From NCBI RefSeq assembly GCF_003201815.1, contig NZ_QJKB01000002.1, positions 590,941-654,940 on the forward strand: 64,000 nucleotides of DNA, read 5' to 3'. The first letter of the stretch is position 1. The number at the start of each line of letters is the position of its first letter. Shown here one piece after another: positions 37,068-44,674 of this stretch. The notes under the pieces are model-generated. The model searched no databases. It was not told where the DNA came from and saw only the letters and a list, made by a program, of their open reading frames with translations. The translations under genes and the position numbers were made by a program. The DNA comes from Undibacterium pigrum (GTDB taxonomy: Bacteria; Pseudomonadota; Gammaproteobacteria; Burkholderiales; Burkholderiaceae_D).

Positions 37068-38585
37068 ATGACCGATACCGACTACACCCTGACCTCACCC
37101 CTGGCCAAACTGGCTGACAATGCCTCGGCCTTGCTGGGCCTCACCATCATCTGGCATCCAGACAGCCAGCGCATAGGTGAGCAGTTCATGGCCAGCAACC
37201 CTGATGGCAAGGTTGAGATCAATCGCTTCTTGCCGCTGTTCCGTCACCCCGGCAAAGACGGCCTGCCGCTGGGCTATGGCGGCATCTCGCGTGACCCCGT
37301 TCGCATCAGCCGCGATGGCTATGACAACATCCTCATCACGCCACCGGCCAGCCGCATGGTGGTCGAGGTCAATGGGGAAGAGATCAATGCACCTGTAGCA
37401 TTCAGCCGCGAGCAGTTGGAAGCAGGCATCATCCTCGGCCTGGGTCGCGCCATCATCATCTGCCTGCACTGGATGCGCTGCCTGCCCAAGCATAATCCTG
37501 CTCTTGGCTTCATCGGTGTAGGCAGCGCCGCCATCGTCGCCCGCGACCAGATACGCCAGGTCGCCGGGACTGAGCTGCCCGTCTTGCTGCTGGGTGAAAC
37601 TGGAACTGGCAAAGAAATCGCCGCCCGCGCCATCCATGCCTATAGCAAGCGAGCCAGTGCAGAACTGGTCAGTGTCAACATGGCCGCTTTGAATGAAGCC
37701 CTGGCGGCGGCTGATTTATTTGGTGCCGTCAAAGGTGCCTACACAGGCGCACAAAATGCCCGCAAAGGCCTGTTTGCCGAGGCAGAAGGCGCAACACTCT
37801 TCCTTGATGAGATAGGCAATACCCCGGGCAGCATACAACCCATGCTCTTGCGCGTACTGGAGAGTGGTGATTACCGCCCGCTCGGTGCCCAGCAAGACCA
37901 AAAATCCAGCGCCCGCCTGATCGCCGCGACGGACCAGGATTTATACAGCGAAGGCTTCAACCAGGCCCTCTTGCGTCGCCTCGAAAGCTTCATCATCCAC
38001 CTGCCACCATTACGCGCTCGCCGTGAAGATATAGGCGTCTTGCTGCTGCACCTGCTCAGCACCAGCAAACTGTCGAACGAAATAGGCAACAGCCTGCCAG
38101 TGGCACTGGTTAGCGAATTTGCCAATTACGACTGGCCAGGCAATATCCGCCAGTTGTCCCACGTCCTGCGCCGCGCCCTGCTGGCCCTGCAACTGGGTGA
38201 AGTACCACAACTCGCCAGCCTGGTCAAAACCACGCACAAAGCTCCATCCAGCGTGGCACAAGCCAGCATGGTCACAGACAGCAAATTTCCGCAGCCAGCC
38301 AGCCCCCGCAAAAAACTGGCCGAGCTCAGTGACGACGATGTTTTACGCGCGATGGAAAACAACGACTGGTATATACAGGGCGCAGCGCAAGAGCTTGGTG
38401 TCTCACGCCCTTCGATGTACAAGCTGCTCGACAACCACAGCCAGATACGCCGCGCGGAACAGATACCCGTAGAAGAAATTCGCCAGTCACTGGAAACCAG
38501 TGCTGGCGATGTAGAGGCTTGTGCTGCTTTATTGAAAACGCCTAGTGAGGCTTTGAGGCGGTATTTGAAGGTGGTAGGGGTTTAA
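37068..38585 (+). CDS. Sigma-54-dependent activator with FHA-like N-terminal domain
   Basis: 505 residues. Residues ~25-140 look like a forkhead-associated domain (beta-rich; GYGGISRDPVRISRDGY, then MVVEVNGEEINAPV, ending IICLHW). There is no receiver domain. AAA+ core: Walker A GETGTGKE (176-183), a GAYTGA loop (223-228, the F-to-Y variant of GAFTGA that contacts sigma-54), Walker B LFLDEI (244-249) and the arginine region RRLE. The C-terminal Fis-type HTH is VLRAMENNDWYIQGAAQELG, then VSRPSMYKLL. FHA domains bind phosphothreonine, so it may respond to the Ser/Thr kinase at 45271-47499. It faces the peptide array. The target promoter is unknown. Confidence 0.8.
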   Translation: MTDTDYTLTSPLAKLADNASALLGLTIIWHPDSQRIGEQFMASNPDGKVEINRFLPLFRHPGKDGLPLGYGGISRDPVRISRDGYDNILITPPASRMVVEVNGEEINAPVAFSREQLEAGIILGLGRAIIICLHWMRCLPKHNPALGFIGVGSAAIVARDQIRQVAGTELPVLLLGETGTGKEIAARAIHAYSKRASAELVSVNMAALNEALAAADLFGAVKGAYTGAQNARKGLFAEAEGATLFLDEIGNTPGSIQPMLLRVLESGDYRPLGAQQDQKSSARLIAATDQDLYSEGFNQALLRRLESFIIHLPPLRARREDIGVLLLHLLSTSKLSNEIGNSLPVALVSEFANYDWPGNIRQLSHVLRRALLALQLGEVPQLASLVKTTHKAPSSVAQASMVTDSKFPQPASPRKKLAELSDDDVLRAMENNDWYIQGAAQELGVSRPSMYKLLDNHSQIRRAEQIPVEEIRQSLETSAGDVEACAALLKTPSEALRRYLKVVGV

Positions 38586-38642
38586 TTAACTAGAATCTGG
38601 ATTGCTCTGGTTTCAAAAACGTCACTGAATCTGAACCGATAA

Positions 38643-38762
38643 ATGAGTATTCAAATTGGCAGTTCAGTATGGGTGCTGTGGAAGTTTGTTGGGAACGAAA
38701 TGGCAAGTCCCCAACAAACCGCTGGTGTCGTTATGAATGAAGACGGCAGCCCCCAGAATTAA
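38643..38762 (+). CDS. Doubtful 39-residue ORF
   Basis: An ATG-started frame on the plus strand between the regulator and the first peptide gene; it would start MSIQIGSSVWVLWKF and end EDGSPQN. It lacks a clear ribosome site and contains the hairpin at 38684-38719. It does not resemble the double-glycine peptides. Included because the 182-bp gap is otherwise empty; it may not be expressed. Confidence 0.2.
   Translation: MSIQIGSSVWVLWKFVGNEMASPQQTAGVVMNEDGSPQN
38684..38719. repeat. 10-bp inverted repeat downstream of the sigma-54 activator
   Basis: GTTTGTTGGG and CCCAACAAAC are perfect arms with a 16-nt loop. No T run on either side, so a terminator role is uncertain. It lies between the convergent regulator and peptide array. 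Confidence 0.4.
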
Positions 38763-38767
38763 TAGCC

Positions 38768-38911
38768 TCAAGTACCTGATTCAACATCGACTTCAGGACC
38801 GCCTGCCACGCTCAAAACTTCACAGTCGGTCAAAGTACGCATTTCGCGCTCTTGAGCAGGCTGCGGCTGTTTGATTTCAACTTCAGATTTTTTAGATTCA
38901 ATGTTTTTCAT
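38768..38911 (-). CDS. Double-glycine leader micro-peptide 1 (core PEVDVESGT)
   Basis: 47 residues. The leader ends EMRTLTDCEVLSVAGG, the classical double-glycine pattern recognised by C39 peptidase transporters (hydrophobic residues at -4, -7, -12 relative to GG). Cleavage after GG would release the nonapeptide PEVDVESGT. Ribosome site AAGGATCACC before ATG. The leader is most like that of peptide 5 (shared VEIKQ and QE-EMR-LTD-EVLSVAGG), showing recent duplication. Last gene in the minus-strand array of eight. Export by the PCAT at 42131 is inferred from family knowledge and location. Confidence 0.8.
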   Translation of the reverse strand: MKNIESKKSEVEIKQPQPAQEREMRTLTDCEVLSVAGGPEVDVESGT

Positions 38912-38990
38912 GGTGATCCTTAAGTAGTTTTCTGATTGCCGTAAATTTGATGGATTTGGAAATGGCATCTTTTAAATACAGCGTCTATTT

Positions 38991-39140
38991 TTACCCGCCT
39001 GTTTCAACATCCACTTCAGGTCCACCAGCGACGTTCAAAATTTCATCATCTGACAACACGTGGATTTCGGCTAGCTGTGCAGTTTGAACATCCAGGCTGT
39101 CCGATGCTGTTTCAGGGATTATGGTGGCAGTTTCTTTCAT
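38991..39140 (-). CDS. Double-glycine leader micro-peptide 2 (core PEVDVETGG)
   Basis: 49 residues starting MKETATIIPETASDSLDV and ending LSDDEILNVAGG then PEVDVETGG. An excellent AAGGAG site sits 5 bp before ATG. The leader body (IxIPETASxSLxVQT) is shared with peptide 3, and the non-coding spacers behind both are also alike, so these two are a tandem duplicate. The position -5 residue is Asn instead of Ser. Too short for many gene callers. Confidence 0.8.
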   Translation of the reverse strand: MKETATIIPETASDSLDVQTAQLAEIHVLSDDEILNVAGGPEVDVETGG

Positions 39141-39231
39141 ACCTACTCCTTCCAGAAATATTCTTGTTTCATTAGCTTGATGGAGCTTGGTTATCTGAAC
39201 TCTATCTGCAGTCGATTATTCAGCTTCAGCC

Positions 39232-39384
39232 TCAACCGCCTCCCACTTCGATATCTACTTCAGGTCCACCAGCGACGCTCAGAATTTCTTCATCTTTCAA
39301 CACGCGGATTTCGGTTTGCGGTGTCGTTTGAACACCCAGGCTGCCTGATGCTGTTTCAGGGATTGTGATACCAGTTTTTTTCAT
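39232..39384 (-). CDS. Double-glycine leader micro-peptide 3 (core PEVDIEVGGG)
   Basis: 50 residues starting MKKTGITIPETASGSLGVQT, with leader end VLKDEEILSVAGG and core PEVDIEVGGG. The ribosome site is weak (GAAAG). Closest relative is peptide 2. The core replaces Ser/Thr by Val before the glycine run, as in the 155-residue tail protein at 44675. Confidence 0.78.
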   Translation of the reverse strand: MKKTGITIPETASGSLGVQTTPQTEIRVLKDEEILSVAGGPEVDIEVGGG

Positions 39385-39476
39385 ATCAACACTTTCTATG
39401 AATATTCTTTTTCAATTCGCTTGATGGAGTTCGGTTAACTGAACTGCATTGCACAGTCGATTATTCAGCTACAACT

Positions 39477-39620
39477 TCAGCCTGCACCTGATTCAACATC
39501 CACTTCCGGTCCACCAGCCACGCTCAGGATTTCGTTTTCGCTCAGAACGCGCATATCTGACTCATAAGCGGGTTGTTGCTTAATTTCAATTTCAGATACA
39601 TTCAATTCGATCTTTTCCAT
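39477..39620 (-). CDS. Double-glycine leader micro-peptide 4 (core PEVDVESGAG)
   Basis: 47 residues starting MEKIELNVSEIEIKQQ, leader end MRVLSENEILSVAGG, core PEVDVESGAG. Ribosome site AAGGAAACCC before ATG. The leader shares the EIKQ segment with peptides 1 and 5. One glycine of the tail is replaced by Ala. Confidence 0.8.
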   Translation of the reverse strand: MEKIELNVSEIEIKQQPAYESDMRVLSENEILSVAGGPEVDVESGAG

Positions 39621-39697
39621 GGGTTTCCTTAACTGGTTGAATGATTACCAAAAATCTTTTGGATTAGACGGCGATGTGTTTTACTGGTCTGATTTGA

Positions 39698-39841
39698 TTA
39701 ACCGCCACTTCCAACGTCACATTCAGGGCCACCAGCAACACTCAAAACTTCATAGTCTGTCAAATCACGCATTTCGCACTCTTGAACAGGCTGTGATTGT
39801 TTGATTTCAACTTCAGTTGTTTTCTGTTCAGTGTTTTTCAT
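39698..39841 (-). CDS. Double-glycine leader micro-peptide 5 (Cys-containing core PECDVGSGG)
   Basis: 47 residues starting MKNTEQKTTEVEIKQSQ, leader end MRDLTDYEVLSVAGG. The core PECDVGSGG differs from all the others: Val3 is Cys and the second Glu is Gly. A free thiol would allow dimerisation or attachment. Ribosome site is weak (AAGAAAA). Confidence 0.77.
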   Translation of the reverse strand: MKNTEQKTTEVEIKQSQPVQECEMRDLTDYEVLSVAGGPECDVGSGG

Positions 39842-39914
39842 GGGTTTTCTTAAATAGTTGATCGCTTATCAGAAATTTCATGGATTTAGATACAGGTTTT
39901 ACATACAAATTATT

Positions 39915-40082
39915 TCAGCCTCCACCAGATTCGACGTCAACTTCGGGTCCGCCAGCCACGCTCAATACTTCGCTTTCGCTCAAAACGCGCATTTCATTTA
40001 GCGCATCTGATAGACGCGAATGATCTTGCACATCTGACAGGTTGGGTCCAGCCTGAGTGAGTTTGTTCAAGGTATTTTTCAT
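39915..40082 (-). CDS. Double-glycine leader micro-peptide 6 (core PEVDVESGGG)
   Basis: 55 residues, the longer leader starting MKNTLNKLTQAGPNLSDV, leader end MRVLSESEVLSVAGG, core PEVDVESGGG. Ribosome site GAAAGAA. The last ten leader residues are nearly identical to peptide 7, while the N-terminal halves differ, so selection appears to act on the GG region and the core. Confidence 0.8.
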   Translation of the reverse strand: MKNTLNKLTQAGPNLSDVQDHSRLSDALNEMRVLSESEVLSVAGGPEVDVESGGG

Positions 40083-40164
40083 ATATTCTTTCGAGAAAAC
40101 GTCTATTGATATGCGTTGATTGATGTTTGAAGCTCACTGTATAGCATTAATGGCGCTTGGTTGA

Positions 40165-40320
40165 TTAACCGCCACCACCTGATTCAACATCCACTTCTGG
40201 CCCGCCAGCCACACTCAGCATTTCGCTTTCAGTCAACACACGCATTTCGCTTTGCTGATTTGATGAATCTTGATCAGTCTCTATAGTGGACTGCATCAAT
40301 AGGGTATTTGTGTTTTTCAC
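40165..40320 (-). CDS. Double-glycine leader micro-peptide 7 (core PEVDVESGGGG)
   Basis: 51 residues if GTG 40320 is the start: it aligns with the MKNT- openings of peptides 5, 6 and 9 and has AGAAAGAA upstream; the frame is open further but without a family-like opening. Leader end MRVLTESEMLSVAGG; core PEVDVESGGGG with four terminal glycines. Confidence 0.78.
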   Translation of the reverse strand: MKNTNTLLMQSTIETDQDSSNQQSEMRVLTESEMLSVAGGPEVDVESGGGG

Positions 40321-40401
40321 GTTTGTTCTTTCTATAGTCAATAATTGACAGGCATTATTGGGCTTGTAAATCAAAAGCTTTCGTTACCAGGACTTGAATG
40401 T

Positions 40402-40572
40402 CTAACCGCCACCTGTTTCGACATGTACTTCAGGCCCACCCGCTACACTCGATACTTCTTCATCAGACAGAGTACGCATGCCATCGATGATTTTTTTATC
40501 TGGTAGATTCGCAGAGATGAGGTTTGATTCGTCGCCATGCGAAAGCAATGTTTCGCCAGGGATATGATGCAT
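40402..40572 (-). CDS. Double-glycine leader micro-peptide 8 (core PEVHVETGGG)
   Basis: 56 residues starting MHHIPGETLLSHGDESNL, leader end MRTLSDEEVSSVAGG, core PEVHVETGGG (Asp4 replaced by His). A very strong GGAGG site lies 4 bp before ATG. This is the promoter-proximal gene of the array, divergent from hlyD across 242 bp, so its promoter may drive the whole series of eight. Confidence 0.8.
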   Translation of the reverse strand: MHHIPGETLLSHGDESNLISANLPDKKIIDGMRTLSDEEVSSVAGGPEVHVETGGG

Positions 40573-40814
40573 ACTTCCTCCAATATAGTGAGAGAATTCC
40601 GCTTGCAACCGCACATGTCGTGTTTGATGCACACGAAGGTTTGCCTGGATAAAGATATAGTCAAAGAATGTTAATTGCAAGTGCATGCACACATTTTTTA
40701 TTTGATGATCTTTGCGGTATATTGTCAGACTTACTTTGTCGATACGGCGAGAGTGAGAGAAAAAATATGCTTGGCTACGATAACTAAATCCCGCAACTTA
40801 ATGAAACCTTACGC

Positions 40815-42083
40815 ATGAGCAAGCTGTTCCGCAAAGAAGCGCTCGATCATCAGTCACAGCGTTATCATGGCGCGATCTTGTTGACCCGTACCTGGTCTTA
40901 TCCTGTGCTCAGTTTGTTCCTGTTCAGCCTGATTGTATTGATCGTTCTCTTTTCCCTGTTCTTTGGTTTCACCCGCAAAGAAACCGTCAGCGGCATGGTG
41001 GTGCCGGACCAGGGCTTGTACAGGCTGGCGACACCTCAGTCAGGTATCGTGTCCATCATTCATGTCAAAGAAGGGCAAGAGGTGCAGGCGGGGGACGCCT
41101 TGTTCACTCTCTCTGGTGAGCGCAATAATGGCAGCACAGATACCCAGGCTTCCATCAAGCAAAGCTTGCAGGCGCGCATTGCGCAATACCATCAAGAGCT
41201 GGATCAATTACAGCAGCAAACAAAAAACAGGCGGCTGGACATGGATGGTCGCCACGCCAAACTGCAAGCCAGTTTGCAACACCTGGAGAATGAACTGGTA
41301 CTGCAACGCCGCCGTGTGCAGCTGGTACGTGAAAATGCGAATCGCCTGGCGGATTTGGGCAAGACAGGTAATGTCTCCAAAGCGGCAATCAATGAAAAAG
41401 CAGCCGACCTCATAGAACAAGAATCACGTCTGGCTAGCATAGAGCTTGAGCAACTGGCCTTGCAGCGTGAAGTTGCCACGCTGGCCGCCAGCAAGCTGGA
41501 CCTGCCTTTACAGGCCGAGCGCGATGCCTCACAACTCAAGCGTAATATTGAAGAACTGCGGCAACAAGTGACAGAAAGCGAAGCCAGGCGGCAACTGGTG
41601 ATACGTGCAGACCAGGCGGGCCGGGTTGCTGGCATCGTCGTCAACCGTGGCCAGTCTGTGTTCGCAGATCAGCGCCTGGCCAATCTCTTGCCTGCGGGCA
41701 GCAAGCTGGAAGTGGAATTGTACGCACCCACGCGCGCTGCCGGTTTTGTCCATCCAGGTACCGAGGTCATGCTGCGTTACGATGCTTTCCCTTACCAAAA
41801 ATTTGGCCAGTTTCGCGGCGTCGTCAAAGAAGTTTCCGTTGCCACCATTGCTCTCGATGATGTACAGGTGGGTATCAATAATTCAGTCCGCCAGGTCGCT
41901 TCTGCAGGTGGCGGTGAACCTGTGTATCGCCTGCGTGTTGAACTCGACAGTGCGCAGGTCAAAGCCTTTGGCCGCAACTATCAACTCAAACCTGGTATGC
42001 AACTGGCGGCAACGCTGGTGCTGGAACACCGCACCCTGGCCCAATGGGTGCTCGAGCCTTTATATGGCATGGCCAGCCAGTGA
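40815..42083 (+). CDS. HlyD-family adaptor for peptide export
   Basis: 422 residues: an N-terminal membrane helix (~29-51), a biotinyl-lipoyl-like half-motif (GIVSIIHVKEGQEVQAGDAL), a long coiled-coil hairpin (~115-255), the second lipoyl half (IRADQAGRVAGIVVNRGQSV) and a C-terminal beta-barrel (YQLKPGMQLAATLVLEHRTL). This matches MchE/CvaA-like adaptors of microcin and peptide exporters. It spans the periplasm and should meet a TolC-type channel, which is not encoded here. The ABC transporter gene starts 47 bp later. Confidence 0.9.
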   Translation: MSKLFRKEALDHQSQRYHGAILLTRTWSYPVLSLFLFSLIVLIVLFSLFFGFTRKETVSGMVVPDQGLYRLATPQSGIVSIIHVKEGQEVQAGDALFTLSGERNNGSTDTQASIKQSLQARIAQYHQELDQLQQQTKNRRLDMDGRHAKLQASLQHLENELVLQRRRVQLVRENANRLADLGKTGNVSKAAINEKAADLIEQESRLASIELEQLALQREVATLAASKLDLPLQAERDASQLKRNIEELRQQVTESEARRQLVIRADQAGRVAGIVVNRGQSVFADQRLANLLPAGSKLEVELYAPTRAAGFVHPGTEVMLRYDAFPYQKFGQFRGVVKEVSVATIALDDVQVGINNSVRQVASAGGGEPVYRLRVELDSAQVKAFGRNYQLKPGMQLAATLVLEHRTLAQWVLEPLYGMASQ

Positions 42084-42130
42084 TGAAAACAGGGCTTCTG
42101 CAAAATTGCTCAGCAAAGAAAGTTTTTTGA

Positions 42131-44257
42131 ATGGATAGACTAGGATTACGTCGCCAACTCCCCGTATTTTTGCAGACAGAGGCCACAGAATGCGGTCTCT
42201 GTAGCGTTGCCATGGTGGCCAATTATCACGGTTACCTGACTGACCTGGCCACGCTCAGGCTGCGTTTTTCTATCTCACGCAAGGGCGCAACCCTGCAAAG
42301 CCTGATCAGGATAGCCCGTGGCCTGAAGCTGGAAAGTCGCCCGCTCAAGCTGGAAATGAACCATCTGTTGCAACTGCAATTGCCGTGCATCCTGCATTGG
42401 GACATGGACCATTTTGTGGTGCTCAAATCCGTATCGGCAAAAGAAGTGGTGATCCATGATCCGGCCATAGGCTTGCGCCGCTTTAGCCTGGATGAATTTT
42501 CCAAACATTTTACCGGCGTGGCGCTGGAACTTAGCCCTGCCAGCGACTTCACACCTGCGACCAATAAACTGCAATTCACCCTGCGCAGCCTGATGGGGCG
42601 CATCACGGGTTTGAAGCGTGGCTTGAGTCAGATTTTCTTGCTGGCACTGGCGCTGGAATTTGTTTCTATCGCCCTGCCTTTTTATTTGCAGTGGGTAGTC
42701 GATCATGCCCTGGTTTCGATAGACCGTGATTTGTTAAGCACTCTGGCACTGGGTTTTGGTTTACTGGTATTGATACAGGCAGCAATCAGCGCTGTGCGCA
42801 GCTGGTTTGTGGTGGCGCTCAGTACCCGGCTCAATTTCCAGTGGATGAGCAATGTGTTTGCGCATCTTGTCAAACTGCCGCTGGAGTTTTTTGAAAAAAG
42901 ACATATCGGCAATATCCTTTCGCGCTTTGGTTCTATCACCACCATACAAAAAACATTGACGACAGGTTTTGTGCAAGCCCTGGTCGATGGTGTCATGGTC
43001 ATAGGCACTTTCAGCATGATGCTGTTTTACAGCCGCAGCTTGGCCTTGGTGGCGACGGTTGCAGTTGTGCTGTATGCCCTGATGCGCTGGAGCGTGTACA
43101 CCGCCTTGCGCACAGCCACGGCCGAGCAGATTATCCATGCCGCCAAGCAGACCACACATTTTCTGGAGACCGCCAGCGGCATACAAAGCGTGCGCCTGTT
43201 TGGCAAAGGTGAACAAAGACGTGCTGGCTGGCTCAATATTCTGGCAGAACAATTCAATGCAGACCTGCGCATACAGCGCATACGTGTCAGTTACGAAACT
43301 GCACAAACCCTGTTGTTTGGTCTGGAGAGAGTCATCATCGTCTGGCTGGCGTCCCGTGCTGTCATGGATAATACTTTTACTGTGGGCATGTTGCTGGCCT
43401 TTATCGCCTACCGTGACCAGTTCTCTGCGCGTCTGGCTGCCCTGATAGACAAAGTCATTGAGTTCATGATGCTGAGCCTGCATGGTGAAAGAGTAGCCGA
43501 CATCGTCATGGCAGAAACTGAACTGACAAGCCAGGATCATGATCATGAACTCGATATGAGCAAGGTCAAACCCAGCATACAACTACGCGATGTGTCTTTC
43601 CGCTATTCACCGACTGAACCCAATGTAATTGAAAACATCAATCTCAGCGTGGCGGCGGGTGAATGCATTGCCATTACCGGTGTTTCCGGTTGCGGCAAGA
43701 CTACGCTGGTCAAGGTCATGCTGGGCTTGCTCACACCCACGCAAGGCGAGGTTTTGCTGGATGGCGTACCCATCAAACGCCTGGGCTTAAGCAATTACCG
43801 CGACATGATAGGCACCGTCATGCAGGAAGACCGCATGTTCTCTGGCTCTATCGCAGACAATATCTGTTTCTTTGACCCGCTGCCAGACTGGGAACGCATA
43901 CACCACTGCGCCCAACTGGCAGCAGTACATGATGAAATCACCGCCATGCCCATGGGCTATTACACCATCACAGGCGACAGCGGCATAGGCATCAGCGGCG
44001 GGCAAAAGCAGAGAATACTACTGGCCCGCGCCCTCTACCGCCAGCCCCGCATACTTGTGCTGGACGAAGCCACCAGCCAGCTTGACGTCGCAAACGAACG
44101 TAGTGTGAATGCCACCGTGACTGAGCTGGGCCTGACCCGCATTATCGTCGCGCACAGGCCGGAGACAATAGCGATGGCGGACAGGGTGGTGGTGATTAAG
44201 GCGGGGAGGTTGGCGGATGAGTTCTTAAAAGACGGCTCTAATGATCAAATTAAATGA
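42131..44257 (+). CDS. Peptidase-containing ABC transporter (C39 domain, PCAT)
   Basis: 708 residues. N-terminal C39 protease: Gln15, Cys21 (TEATECGLCSVAMV), His94 (WDMDHFVVLKS) and Asp110 (IHDPAIG), all present, so leader cleavage after GG is expected. Membrane domain ~150-430 with six helices. ABC domain: Walker A GVSGCGKTT (~517-525), signature SGGQKQRILLARAL, Walker B ILVLDEATSQLD. It should bind the double-glycine leaders, cut them and export the cores across the inner membrane with the adjacent HlyD adaptor. Nine candidate substrates flank it. A terminator follows. Confidence 0.93.
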   Translation: MDRLGLRRQLPVFLQTEATECGLCSVAMVANYHGYLTDLATLRLRFSISRKGATLQSLIRIARGLKLESRPLKLEMNHLLQLQLPCILHWDMDHFVVLKSVSAKEVVIHDPAIGLRRFSLDEFSKHFTGVALELSPASDFTPATNKLQFTLRSLMGRITGLKRGLSQIFLLALALEFVSIALPFYLQWVVDHALVSIDRDLLSTLALGFGLLVLIQAAISAVRSWFVVALSTRLNFQWMSNVFAHLVKLPLEFFEKRHIGNILSRFGSITTIQKTLTTGFVQALVDGVMVIGTFSMMLFYSRSLALVATVAVVLYALMRWSVYTALRTATAEQIIHAAKQTTHFLETASGIQSVRLFGKGEQRRAGWLNILAEQFNADLRIQRIRVSYETAQTLLFGLERVIIVWLASRAVMDNTFTVGMLLAFIAYRDQFSARLAALIDKVIEFMMLSLHGERVADIVMAETELTSQDHDHELDMSKVKPSIQLRDVSFRYSPTEPNVIENINLSVAAGECIAITGVSGCGKTTLVKVMLGLLTPTQGEVLLDGVPIKRLGLSNYRDMIGTVMQEDRMFSGSIADNICFFDPLPDWERIHHCAQLAAVHDEITAMPMGYYTITGDSGIGISGGQKQRILLARALYRQPRILVLDEATSQLDVANERSVNATVTELGLTRIIVAHRPETIAMADRVVVIKAGRLADEFLKDGSNDQIK

Positions 44258-44286
44258 CGGATGATACTCAAAGGTTTTTAAAGTAA

Positions 44287-44319
44287 AACATAGCCAAATT
44301 TGATTTAGCTATGTTTTTT
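44287..44319 (+). terminator. Rho-independent terminator after the PCAT gene
   Basis: AACATAGC/GCTATGTT arms with a 13-nt loop and a run of six T residues, 30 bp after the transporter stop. Confidence 0.8.
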
Positions 44320-44399
44320 AGTATTGCGTTGTGACACTGATAACTTAAAAGGCAGAGATGCTTATTTTGAAAATGGCACCTCTTCCTTTATGCGAATTT

Positions 44400-44558
44400 T
44401 CAGCCCCCACCTGTGCCTGTTTCAATATCAACCTCAGGACCACCTGCAACAGCAAAAATTTCTTCGCTTGTCAATGCACGCATATCTTGTTCGTTTTGTG
44501 CTTTGGGGTCAATTTTTTTTTGTGATGTCGTTGCATTTGATGTAATCGGATTTTTCAT
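44400..44558 (-). CDS. Double-glycine leader micro-peptide 9 (core PEVDIETGTGGG)
   Basis: 52 residues starting MKNPITSNATTSQKKID, leader end MRALTSEEIFAVAGG, core PEVDIETGTGGG (12 residues, the longest). Ribosome site AAAGGAAA. It is separated from the main array by the hlyD-PCAT pair and lies downstream of the tail protein and kinase on the same strand. The leader is the most divergent (FAVAGG in place of LSVAGG). Confidence 0.8.
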   Translation of the reverse strand: MKNPITSNATTSQKKIDPKAQNEQDMRALTSEEIFAVAGGPEVDIETGTGGG

Positions 44559-44674
44559 GTTATTTCCTTTAATGAAGAATTCTCAATATATGAATTTCGA
44601 ACAATGCGGTAATATCTTTGATATTTTGCAGTTACAAAGATACGCACTGCCGATTTGATACTTGCGCGAAAAAA

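Noticed and set aside
38768..40572. Regularly spaced similar units suggesting a CRISPR array
   Set aside because: The units are 144-168 bp open frames with start codons and ribosome sites, not short direct repeats with unique spacers, and no cas genes are present.
38768..40572. Classical class II microcin / bacteriocin array
   Set aside because: Cores of 9-12 acidic residues are too short and too uniform for known class II microcins, and no immunity gene is evident; left as unknown.
42761..43582. 273-codon frame antisense to the PCAT gene
   Set aside because: Shadow of a well-supported ABC transporter; Gln/His-rich product with no start signal.
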